From the NCBI GenBank assembly GCA_016710625.1, contig JADJVK010000048.1:1-7682 (forward strand): a stretch of DNA of 7,682 bases, written 5' to 3'. A model generated the notes under the pieces. The model saw only the letters and a program-made list of their open reading frames with translations, made no database searches and had not been told where the DNA came from. The number at the start of each line of letters is the position of its first letter. The first letter of the stretch is position 1. Below are positions 1-6,485 of this stretch, piece by piece. A program made the position numbers and the translations under genes. Origin of the DNA: Saprospiraceae bacterium. GTDB lineage: Bacteria > Bacteroidota > Bacteroidia > Chitinophagales > Saprospiraceae.

Positions 1-667
1 CTGGATTATTTTTAATTTGCTGATCATAAGCGTAATACTCCAACTGATTTGATATCATATCATGCTTCCAAACATTATTCATTATGCCAAATTTTTTCAT
101 ATAGGCCTTCTTTTTATCAGTAATATATAAATCAGCAAATGCAAATATTGCTTTCGGGAAAAATGCCTTAATCATTGTTAAATGAAAAATAATAAATGAT
201 TGTTTTGAAAATAATGGGTGTTTGATAAACAAATGGTTTGTACTATTTTTAGTTTTATTTATAGCAGAACTATCTAAAACAATTAACGCATTATTGATAC
301 TAACATTGTTTTCATCTAAATATTTAAGTTTACAATTGATGCCATAGATACTTTCACTTGATGCATTAAAATGAAAACAATTATCATGAACAAATTTGTT
401 CCATGTTTTAACTTGATAAAAAAAAGATCGCGAGTTCCCAAAAATGAATGAATTGTAGTCGTACTTTTTATAGTTCCAAAGGAATAATTGTGAGGATTGA
501 AAATCTCTATTCGATGCTACTTGATAATTTTTTGTAGAATTAATTTGCTCGGAATATTTGTAAATTACTTTAAATGGATCAATAATAAGATAAAGGACTA
601 CCGAAATGGCAATGGGAATTGATAAGATGAAAAGAAACAGGTATAACTGTTTAATAAATTTTTTCAT
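1..667 (-). CDS. Membrane-anchored SGNH-hydrolase-like protein, partner of the MBOAT acyltransferase (partial, runs off left edge)
   Basis: Translating the minus strand from the ATG at 667 gives 222 residues with no stop to base 1, so the C-terminus lies outside the window. The start MKKFIKQLYLFLFILSIPIA is a lysine-led hydrophobic segment (about residues 7-29) that reads as an uncleaved membrane anchor, placing the rest in the periplasm. FIFGNSRS at 74-81 matches the first SGNH/AlgX-AlgJ-type block, with Ser79 the candidate nucleophile. It is followed by HFNASSESIYG (99-109) and a hydrophobic strand ALIVLDSS (127-134), in the order expected for this fold. The later Asp-His catalytic pair would lie beyond the edge. 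The gene begins 8 bases after the MBOAT stop on the same strand, so the two are almost certainly cotranscribed. In such pairs the MBOAT moves acyl groups across the membrane and the SGNH protein transfers them to a glycan. The substrate is unknown. The reading frame is undamaged, unlike its neighbour. Confidence 0.72.
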   Translation of the reverse strand, partial: MKKFIKQLYLFLFILSIPIAISVVLYLIIDPFKVIYKYSEQINSTKNYQVASNRDFQSSQLFLWNYKKYDYNSFIFGNSRSFFYQVKTWNKFVHDNCFHFNASSESIYGINCKLKYLDENNVSINNALIVLDSSAINKTKNSTNHLFIKHPLFSKQSFIIFHLTMIKAFFPKAIFAFADLYITDKKKAYMKKFGIMNNVWKHDMISNQLEYYAYDQQIKNNP

Positions 668-675
668 ATTTTATA

Positions 676-2121
676 TTAAAATTGAAAATAAATAAATTGT
701 TGTTCTTTACCACCAAACAAAAAAATGGATATAATGATTGCGTAATATAATGCCCATCTTACAAGTTTAAACCACCTCAAACCTAACTGTGCAATTGCAT
801 ATTGTTGTTCTCTCCCTAGCCATTCAACAATTAAAAATATGCCTGTAAGAATACTATGGACACTGCTTTCCCAATACCCAGAAACTGGGAAAATGAAAAT
901 AATGAACCGGAAAAATTTCAAAGATATGAACTTAAAGGCATGAGTAACACCGGCTGCTCGAAAGAAAATCCAACAAATACAGTCAAACTAAAAGTAATAA
1001 CCATTGATAAAAATTCTTTTACTGAAGGCAGGTATTTCCCTTTTGCCACAATATCAAGATTATTCCTATGTGTATTCAAAACAATTGAAGGCATTATATA
1101 TAAAGCATTTAGAAAGCCCCAAACAATAAAAGTCCAATTCGCACCGTGCCAGAAACCACTTACAAGAAAAATGATAAAGGTATTCCGAATCTTCATCCAA
1201 ATTCCGCCTTTGCTGCCGCCCAATGGAATGTATAGGTAATCTTTAAACCACGAGGATAGCGAAATGTGCCATCGTCTCCAGAATTCGGCAATGTCTCTTG
1301 AGAAATACGGAAATGCAAAGTTCCTTAAAAGCTCTATGCCAAAAAGTCGGGCTGTACCCAATGCAATATCAGAGTAGCCTGAAAAGTCACAATAGATTTG
1401 GAAAGTAAAAAATAATGCACCCAAAACAAGCGTACTTCCAGAATAGTCCGCTGAATTATTGAAAATTGTATTTGCAAATTCGGCACTGTTGTCGGCTATG
1501 ACGATTTTTTTGAATAACCCCCACAATATTTGTCGCAAGCCATCAACTGCTTTTGAATAATTGAACTCCCTTTTTTTAACAATTTGAGGCAAAAGATGAG
1601 TTGCTCTTTCTATTGGTCCAGCTATTAGCAATGGAAAAAACTAACGAAAACAGAATAGTCAATATGTTTCTTTCAGGTTTTATTCTGTCTTTATAGAGGT
1701 CAAGAACATAAGATAAACCATGAAAAGTATAAAAAGATATTCCAACCGGTAATATCACTTGTAAAGAACTTAAATTTGCTTTAAATCCTAATAGAGAGAG
1801 TCCATCAGCAAATGATTCTGCAAAAAAGTTATAGTATTTAAAAACTCCAAGAAAACCTAAGTTGATTCCAATACTTAGCCATAGCCAAAACAATTTCTTT
1901 CTTTGGTTTATAGCTTCGTGGATTTTAATTCCTGTAAAGTAGTCTAATAAAGTAGAGAAGATGAGTAAAAACATAAAACGCCAATCCCAGCAAGCATAAA
2001 AGAAATAGCTTGAAACCAGTAGTAAAATGTTTTGAAGTTTTAAATTCCCTTTTGTCGCAAACCAGTAGAATATAAAAACAATCAGTAAGAATATCGCAAA
2101 GCTTAATGAGTTAAAAAGCAT
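676..2121 (-). pseudogene. MBOAT-family membrane O-acyltransferase (AlgI/DltB type), interrupted by three apparent 1-base deletions
   Basis: Three consecutive minus-strand frames spell one MBOAT protein. The N-terminal piece (ATG at 2121) carries several membrane segments and LPVGISFYTFHGLSYVLDLY. The middle carries LIAGPIERATHLLPQI, then EFWRRWHISLSSWFKDYLYI and the catalytic-His motif SGFWHGANWTF. The C-terminal piece carries WIFFRA and ends in FIYFQF, a usual ending for Bacteroidota MBOATs. Frame breaks fall near 1660/1661, within the T6/CC tract 1633-1640, and at 972-973 (GTTGG where GTTTGG would give Val-Trp). Restoring one base at each gives 1449 bases and exactly 482 residues, a normal family length, with conserved His near residues 286 and 326. 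The protein would be an integral inner-membrane acyltransferase supplying acetyl groups to the downstream SGNH partner. As it stands the frame is broken: real pseudogene, slippage-controlled gene or sequencing error cannot be told apart here. The family call is very secure; the pseudogene status is not. Confidence 0.85.
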
Positions 2122-2639
2122 ATTACCTGTCTGTTTTTTTTATTGCCTGTAACATTTATTCCCTTCAACTCTCCGTTGGGTATTTTTCCTTACCAAGTTT
2201 AAAATTAGTTATATATAAAAGTACCCTGCAATTGTGCTAATATATTAGTGCAGTAATGGGGTGTGATGTTTTTGATTGTCATTTAAAATGTTTTGAGAAT
2301 ATCTCGGAAAGAAATGAAGTTTCCTGATAGTTTAGAACCCAATTGAATGGATGCCTGTGGCAAATGTAAATTATTTTCCTTACTTTTTTTGTTGAATTAT
2401 GAATTTTAAGTTTTTCATGTAAAATATTTAAATTACTGTTATTCAATTTGTTAACTCATTTCGGTTCTACTTACATTTCAGTAATCAATAATCAATATAT
2501 AGTACAGATAAAAAATGGGCATTCTTTTATTTGCGCAGAAAAGTAAACCATCTAAACCGAAAGAGACAAATGGCTTGAATTATTCAAAATCATCCCTCTT
2601 TTTAATACCTTTACCTGCTCATCTTAAACCTCTATTTTC
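2122..2639. other. 518-base divergent intergenic region with a nested palindrome and weak promoter-like elements
   Basis: I see no convincing gene here. An open frame starting at 2515 on the plus strand overlaps the start of the next gene and has no recognisable features. On the minus strand TAATTTTA (2207-2200) resembles the Bacteroidota -7 element TAnnTTTG and lies 79 bases upstream of the MBOAT start, with a TTG 21 bases further up; this is weak. CTAATATATTAG at 2237-2248 is a perfect 12-base palindrome, bracketed by CTGCA (2226-2230) and TGCAG (2249-2253). It could be an operator for the divergent genes or chance in AT-rich DNA. Confidence 0.35.
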
Positions 2640-2993
2640 ATGTCGACCTTACCACCATGCCCTAAGTGCAATTCTGTTTATGCTTATGAATCAGGCTCTT
2701 TACTAATGTGTCCCGAGTGTGGGCACGAGTGGAGTGCATCAGAAGTGGTTGAAAACGTTGCCGTTGAAATAGATGGTCCTCCCGTGATTAAAGATTCAAA
2801 TGGAACAGTTTTGCAAAATGGCGACAGCGTTATCCTCATTAAAAACTTACCTGTAAAAGGAGCCCCAAAACCCATTAAAGCAGGCACCAAAGTGAATAAC
2901 ATCAAACTCACCGACGGTGATCATAATATTGATTGTCGTATTGAAGGATTTGGAGCGATGGCGATTAAATCGGAGTTTGTACGGAAAGCGTAA
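2640..2993 (+). CDS. yjdM: PhnA/YjdM-family zinc-ribbon protein
   Basis: The 117-residue product matches the small PhnA (YjdM) family along its whole length. The N-terminal zinc ribbon has its four cysteines at 7, 10, 24 and 27 (CPKC and CPECGHEW). The C-terminal PhnA domain follows, with DSNGTVLQNGDSVILIKNL (52-70), an AGTKVNNIKL strand, and DHNIDCRIEGFGAMAIKSEF near the end. Length is typical (about 110-115), so the ATG at 2640 is well placed. The protein should be cytosolic and bind one zinc. Older annotation calls it an alkylphosphonate utilisation protein because of its place beside phn genes in E. coli. It is not the phosphonoacetate hydrolase also called PhnA, and its biochemical role is unsettled. 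No phosphonate genes are nearby and it appears to be a single-gene transcription unit. The frame is intact. No clear promoter or terminator was found. Confidence 0.92.
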   Translation: MSTLPPCPKCNSVYAYESGSLLMCPECGHEWSASEVVENVAVEIDGPPVIKDSNGTVLQNGDSVILIKNLPVKGAPKPIKAGTKVNNIKLTDGDHNIDCRIEGFGAMAIKSEFVRKA

Positions 2994-3364
2994 ATAATTT
3001 CTTTCAACAAAATTTATTCTGAATTAACTCACGGATGTGTTAGACTCATAAGTGCAACAATTGATATTTAAACATTCTAATAGGTCGATCATTTAATTTT
3101 TTTCTACTGCTATTGTTTCAGATTCAGTAACTTTTGTAAAGTCAGTTCGTTTTTTGGAAAAACCGGCGAATTACCCCAATTCTGTTTTCATCTGTTCCCT
3201 TTTCTTGTGAAGTATCTGATGGGTAAAGTATGTTTTGATGTTACAGAAAATTTGTGAACCGGCTAATTCCATGTAATAGGATCCATTATACCGCTGCCGA
3301 ATTCCTATCAATTGGCAGTGATAGCTGATTAACTTTATAAGCTAACCTCAGATCCATTTCAGGA

Positions 3365-3380
3365 TGTGACCTTTGTCACG
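3365..3380. promoter_or_regulatory. CRP/FNR-family-like operator dyad
   Basis: TGTGA-CCTTTG-TCACG matches nine of the ten defined bases of the CRP-type consensus TGTGA-N6-TCACA. The core GTGAC (3366-3370) and GTCAC (3375-3379) are perfect inverted arms around CTTT. CRP/FNR-superfamily regulators bind such dyads; which member acts here cannot be told. The centre (3372.5) lies about 41.5 bases upstream of the start expected from the TATATTTG element at 3402-3409, the usual class II activator position. Confidence 0.45.
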
Positions 3381-3401
3381 TAGATTGTTGGAATTAACAG
3401 G

Positions 3402-3409
3402 TATATTTG
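3402..3409 (+). promoter_or_regulatory. Bacteroidota-type -7 promoter element
   Basis: TATATTTG is an exact match to TAnnTTTG, the -7 element recognised by the primary sigma factor of Bacteroidota. No TTTG -33 element sits 19-21 bases upstream; the nearest TTTG (3372-3375) is 26 bases away, inside the CRP/FNR-like dyad. A missing -33 box with an activator site in its place fits an activator-dependent promoter. The first gene downstream on this strand starts at 3662, which would imply a leader of about 250 bases. Confidence 0.33.
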
Positions 3410-3490
3410 TATTATTAATGATATAGTTACAAATTCTGTTTTTAATTGACTTTACCCGATGCAACTTCAATTGGTTTCATATAAATAAAT

Positions 3491-3606
3491 ATAGGATAAT
3501 TGTACTCAAAAACCGCTTTTATAACTGCCTCACCCTTAATCCCTCTCCAAAGGAGAAGGAGATTGGTAGGTTTTTAGAGATGCCCATAGGATAATTGTAC
3601 TCAAAA
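3491..3606. repeat. 21-base direct repeat (3491-3511 and 3586-3606) flanking a hairpin
   Basis: ATAGGATAATTGTACTCAAA plus one further A occurs identically at 3491-3511 and 3586-3606, offset by 95 bases. Between the copies lies the hairpin at 3541-3559. Both copies are followed by further A/C-rich bases, but similarity ends there. The arrangement could be a tandem duplication, a footprint of insertion of the hairpin element, or replication slippage. Confidence 0.85.
3541..3559. repeat. Short interspersed palindrome (hairpin)
   Basis: CCCTCTCC (3541-3548) and GGAGAAGG (3552-3559) pair over eight positions with one mismatch (3543/3557) around an AAA loop. Palindromes of the type CCCTCTCC...GGAGAGGG recur between genes in many Bacteroidota, and the preceding CTCACCCTTAAT also fits that type from memory. 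No T-run follows on either strand, so it does not look like an intrinsic terminator. It lies about 100 bases upstream of the T9SS cargo gene. Confidence 0.55.
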
Positions 3607-3661
3607 CCCCAATTAAACTTCAATATCTAACCCAACCTATTCAATAAAATTATTCTCTGAT

Positions 3662-4549
3662 ATGAAAAAATCCCTTTACTTAATAGTAGCTATAGTATTT
3701 TTCGGTATCAAACTATCAAATGCACAAATTCCAAATTCAGGTTTCGAAATCTGGAATAATATAGGTAGTTACAGCAATCCTGATTCATGGTCATGCATGA
3801 ACGATGAAACCGCTGCGGCGGCTGTTTTCACTTGTACTAAGGGGACTCCGGGAAATCCGGGCTCATCATATCTTAAACTTACCAGTAAGGCGGTAACAGG
3901 TATGGGTATTGTTCCGGGGATAGCTGTTTGTGGCACTTTGAACACCACCACGATGCAACCTGAAGCGGGGTTTCCTTTTGATTCGCGACCTGCAAATTTA
4001 GCCGGTAACTGGCAACACATGATTTTCGGCAACAGTCAGGGATTTATTGATGTGACACTCACCCGTTGGGATGTGAATTCGCAATCACGAATCACCGTGG
4101 CCTCTGCGCATCGCGTACTGGTAGGTATGGCAATGGGTTGGGCAGCCTTTACTATTCCACTAAATTACTTTGAAGGAAACAATCCCGATAGTTGCATCAT
4201 TACACTATCTGCAAGTGGTAGCGTTCCGGCCGTAAATGATTACCTATGGGTTGATAATTTAAACTTTACAGGAAATGTAACGGGATTAGCTAAAACGCAG
4301 AAGGAAGCTACCGTTCTGATTTATCCTAATCCTGCAAATACTGATTTGTTGCTCGATCTCTCTGTAATAAAAGATAGAAATGTGACTGTTTCCATTTATG
4401 ATGTAACAGGTAAAAAAGTACTTGAGATCATTAATATGGAAGTAACTGAAAAAAACAGTATTGATATTTCAACTCTAAAAAAGGGTAGTTTTGTTATTAC
4501 TATTCAGGCCTCTGAAGGAACAGTTACCCGGAATTTTATTAAACAATAA
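3662..4549 (+). CDS. Secreted protein with T9SS type A C-terminal sorting domain
   Basis: The 295-residue product begins with a Sec signal peptide (MKKSLYLIVAIVFFGIKLSN, cleavage likely after Ala21, leaving Gln22). The mature body starts IPNSGFEIW and has a Gly/Ser/Thr-rich, beta-strand-like composition; VNDYLWVDNLNFTG (191-204) resembles the closing strand of a jelly-roll carbohydrate-binding module. Residues about 217-295 form a type A T9SS sorting domain: VLIYPNPANTDLLLDL, VSIYDVTGKKV, ISTLKKGSFVITI and the terminal VTRNFIKQ. This domain directs the protein across the outer membrane through the type IX machinery and is normally removed, the cargo being released or attached to surface lipopolysaccharide. 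No catalytic motif is visible. I recall similar N-terminal regions, of unknown function and perhaps distantly like the PCMD putative carbohydrate domain, in Bacteroidota. The frame is intact, and the central part is noticeably more GC-rich than its surroundings. Confidence 0.88.
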   Translation: MKKSLYLIVAIVFFGIKLSNAQIPNSGFEIWNNIGSYSNPDSWSCMNDETAAAAVFTCTKGTPGNPGSSYLKLTSKAVTGMGIVPGIAVCGTLNTTTMQPEAGFPFDSRPANLAGNWQHMIFGNSQGFIDVTLTRWDVNSQSRITVASAHRVLVGMAMGWAAFTIPLNYFEGNNPDSCIITLSASGSVPAVNDYLWVDNLNFTGNVTGLAKTQKEATVLIYPNPANTDLLLDLSVIKDRNVTVSIYDVTGKKVLEIINMEVTEKNSIDISTLKKGSFVITIQASEGTVTRNFIKQ

Positions 4550-4620
4550 ATATCGGGTCATAGGTGACTAATGTTTCTCGAATTTCTAATTGCCCTTTGA
4601 GATGAGGATTGAATCTATTT

Positions 4621-5790
4621 TCAAATCACCTCATTTGCTTTCAACACACGCAAAACATTCCCGCCAAGAATTTTATTTATATCCTTTTGGGTGTATCCTC
4701 TTCCTAATAAAGACTTTGTAATTAATGGATATGTTGAAACATCATTTAACTGCTGAGGTGGAACAACTATACCGTCGAAGTCGGAACCTATCCCAACATA
4801 ATCAATACCAACTAAATTAATCACGTAAACAATGTGATCAATAACCAAAGAAAAATCAGCCCGTAACTTATCTGATTCTTGTTTGTATTTTTCATGAATC
4901 ATTTCTTCAGCGATATTTTCATTTTTTGTAATAAGTGCTAAGGAATCAAATTCTAATTTATGACTTTCCATAAAGGCATCTTCACGCTTTTTTTCTGTTG
5001 AATCAATAAATCCTGAATTAAAATTAATTTGGATTACCCCTTTGTTTTTTGCTATTGCTTTTATTTGTTCATCTTTTAGATTTCTTGGAACAGGACAAAT
5101 AGCATATACAGAACTGTGACTTGCAATAATAGGTTTTGAAGTTGTTGCTATAACATCCCAGAAAGTAGTTTCGCCCACATGAGAGACATCCACCAGCATT
5201 CCAATTTCGTTCATATGATGGACTACTTCTTTGCCAAAATCTGAAAGTCCTTTACCCTTAAACTCCGGTTTTGTGGATTCATCAAAAGCACTTGTTGCCC
5301 AATCAGTTGAGTTGTTCCAAGTAAGTGTAATATATCGGGTTCCACGACTGTAAAGTGCATCTAGGTTTTTAATACTATTTTCAATTTGATGTCCGCCTTC
5401 AAGTCCAATTAAAGCTGCTATTTTATTTTGTTTTACTACGTTTAGAAGTTCCTTAACATTAGCAACTTTCACAATCTTATCAGGGTTCCTTTTAATAACA
5501 GCATCCAGACTATCAATTTGTCGATTGGCAAAGGCGAAAGGATTTATTTGATTACCATCACTCCAAACCGAGAAGAATTGAACGTCCAATCCTCCTTTTT
5601 TAAAACGAGTCAGGTCACTATGTGTTTTCCCATTCAGATCAGTATCCAGTCCATAACCATGCTCCATAACTTTTGTTAAGAAATCATTATGAGTATCAAC
5701 AAGAATTGCCTCTTTGTGAATATTTTTATTGGACTGTGCGCTAACGACATTTATCATTAAAACAAGTACAAAAATTAATTTTATTTTCAT
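4621..5790 (-). CDS. Exported M19-family membrane-dipeptidase-like zinc peptidase
   Basis: The 389-residue product has a signal peptide (MKIKLIFVLVLMINVVSA, cleavage likely near 18/19) and no lipobox, so it should be periplasmic or secreted. All metal-site motifs of the M19 renal dipeptidase family appear in order: DTHND with His34 and Asp36, LEGGH with bridging Glu131, DVSH with His204, and SHSS with His225. The substrate-binding PRN (Arg236) and GIGSDFDG (Asp337) are also kept. M19 enzymes hydrolyse dipeptides, including some with a C-terminal D-residue, so roles in peptide scavenging or cell-wall peptide turnover are plausible. One departure is ITLTWNN, where mammalian dipeptidase has LTLTH; the His that assists catalysis appears to be Trp158. 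A charged segment at about 262-312 separates the His225 and Asp337 parts. The frame is intact. The gene converges with the T9SS cargo gene, their stops 71 bases apart, and probably has its own promoter. Confidence 0.93.
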   Translation of the reverse strand: MKIKLIFVLVLMINVVSAQSNKNIHKEAILVDTHNDFLTKVMEHGYGLDTDLNGKTHSDLTRFKKGGLDVQFFSVWSDGNQINPFAFANRQIDSLDAVIKRNPDKIVKVANVKELLNVVKQNKIAALIGLEGGHQIENSIKNLDALYSRGTRYITLTWNNSTDWATSAFDESTKPEFKGKGLSDFGKEVVHHMNEIGMLVDVSHVGETTFWDVIATTSKPIIASHSSVYAICPVPRNLKDEQIKAIAKNKGVIQINFNSGFIDSTEKKREDAFMESHKLEFDSLALITKNENIAEEMIHEKYKQESDKLRADFSLVIDHIVYVINLVGIDYVGIGSDFDGIVVPPQQLNDVSTYPLITKSLLGRGYTQKDINKILGGNVLRVLKANEVI

Positions 5791-5801
5791 TTATCTATGT
5801 T

Positions 5802-5830
5802 GTTATAAAGTTGATTAAATTTTTTGACAA
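5802..5830 (-). promoter_or_regulatory. Candidate promoter of the M19 dipeptidase gene
   Basis: Reading the minus strand, TTGTCA (5830-5825) is followed after exactly 17 bases by TATAAC (5807-5802), each one mismatch from the general bacterial -35/-10 consensus. The same upstream box contains TTTG, the Bacteroidota -33 element, but the downstream box is not TAnnTTTG. Initiation near 5795 would leave a leader of only about five bases before the ATG at 5790, and no Shine-Dalgarno sequence is visible. Such boxes also arise by chance in AT-rich DNA. Confidence 0.3.
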
Positions 5831-5963
5831 ACTAAAAAGTCGTGCTATGCATGAAATTCTACATTAAACCATAGCCTAAATATTTTTTTGTTTTTTTAAC
5901 TTTACTGATGGCTTTGCTAGCCTAACTTAATATCGGTTATTTGAAAGTAATTTTGTTCGAAAG

Positions 5964-6485
5964 TCATTCATCTTTAGTCATCTGATATACAAAATTTAAC
6001 TTAGGTTGTTCTCCGAAGTAAGTCACCTCCTGCTCATCAATTTTTTTAGCACCCAATCGACTAATAGCTACTTGAGAACGAATATTATCTGCTCCAATAT
6101 GAAAATTTACTATTGAAACGAATTGAAAAATATAATCCAACATCATAGTCTTTACCAAATGATTGATGCCTTTTCCCCAAAATGGAGTAGAATAAAAAGT
6201 GTACCCTATCAGTATGCTCTTTTCTTGAGCGTTATAATCATAAAACCTGGTACTTCCAATAATAGTATCCGTAGTTTTATCCAGAATCTTATATGCACCT
6301 CCGCTTTGAATTGCTCCTTCAAAGAAATTTTTGAACACTACTCTTTGCCAGCGGTTTTTATTGGGATGTTGTTCCCAAATTTTAGGATCTGAAGCAGCAG
6401 CATATAATCCTTCAAAGTCTTCATCCTGTAAAGGAGAAAGAAGTATTTTCTCGTTTTCTAATGTGGGTTGAATATTAATACTCAT
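5964..6485 (-). CDS. GNAT-family N-acetyltransferase (RimJ/RimL-like)
   Basis: The 173-residue product has the layout of the Acetyltransf_3 (RimJ/RimL-like) branch of the GNAT superfamily. An N-terminal LENEKILLSPLQDEDFEGLY (9-28) is followed by a GSTRFYDY strand (77-84). The acetyl-CoA phosphate-binding loop is FWGKGINHL (102-110) with its preceding strand LIGYTFYSTP, and NIRSQVAISRLGAKKI (134-149) is the usual helix before the final strands. These enzymes transfer acetyl from acetyl-CoA to an amine on a small molecule, a protein N-terminus or an antibiotic; the acceptor cannot be deduced here. The protein is cytosolic, with no signal peptide. The ATG at 6485 gives the normal family length. 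The gene lies 173 bases upstream of the dipeptidase gene on the same strand, a gap that makes shared transcription uncertain. The frame is intact. No clear promoter was found. Confidence 0.9.
   Translation of the reverse strand: MSINIQPTLENEKILLSPLQDEDFEGLYAAASDPKIWEQHPNKNRWQRVVFKNFFEGAIQSGGAYKILDKTTDTIIGSTRFYDYNAQEKSILIGYTFYSTPFWGKGINHLVKTMMLDYIFQFVSIVNFHIGADNIRSQVAISRLGAKKIDEQEVTYFGEQPKLNFVYQMTKDE

Larger units (their letters stand above)
2994..3661. other. 668-base intergenic region: CRP/FNR-like dyad, flanked hairpin, and a trace of coding frame
   Basis: No intact gene is present. Three structures stand out: a GTGAC-N4-GTCAC dyad followed by a TATATTTG element, a 21-base direct repeat enclosing a hairpin, and a minus-strand frame from 3341 to 3093 that is open for 56 codons, meets one TAA (3173-3171), and continues open for 25 codons in the same frame. 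That frame includes MELAGSQIFCNIKTYF and ends ESETIAVEKN. I do not recognise the product. The stretch could be a remnant gene, or chance openness in AT-rich DNA. Confidence 0.4.

Noticed and set aside
676..921. Independent 81-residue small membrane protein
   Set aside because: The same frame continues upstream past its ATG without a stop through WIFFRA, and the sequence ends in FIYFQF. It is the C-terminal part of the MBOAT protein, not a separate gene.
856..1239. 127-codon plus-strand open frame
   Set aside because: It lies antisense within the MBOAT gene, whose minus-strand motifs are unmistakable, and its translation shows no recognisable features.
2515..2706. 63-codon plus-strand open frame overlapping the PhnA/YjdM start
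   Set aside because: Its 3' part is the PhnA/YjdM coding sequence in another frame, and the rest has no motif or supporting signal.
3541..3559. Hairpin considered as an intrinsic terminator
   Set aside because: No T-run follows on either strand and it lies more than 500 bases after the preceding gene, so an interspersed palindrome is the better reading.
3769..4032. 87-codon minus-strand open frame
   Set aside because: It is antisense inside the T9SS cargo gene, which has a clear signal peptide and sorting domain.
6123..6392. 89-codon plus-strand open frame
   Set aside because: It is antisense inside the GNAT gene, whose acetyl-CoA-binding motif is clear.
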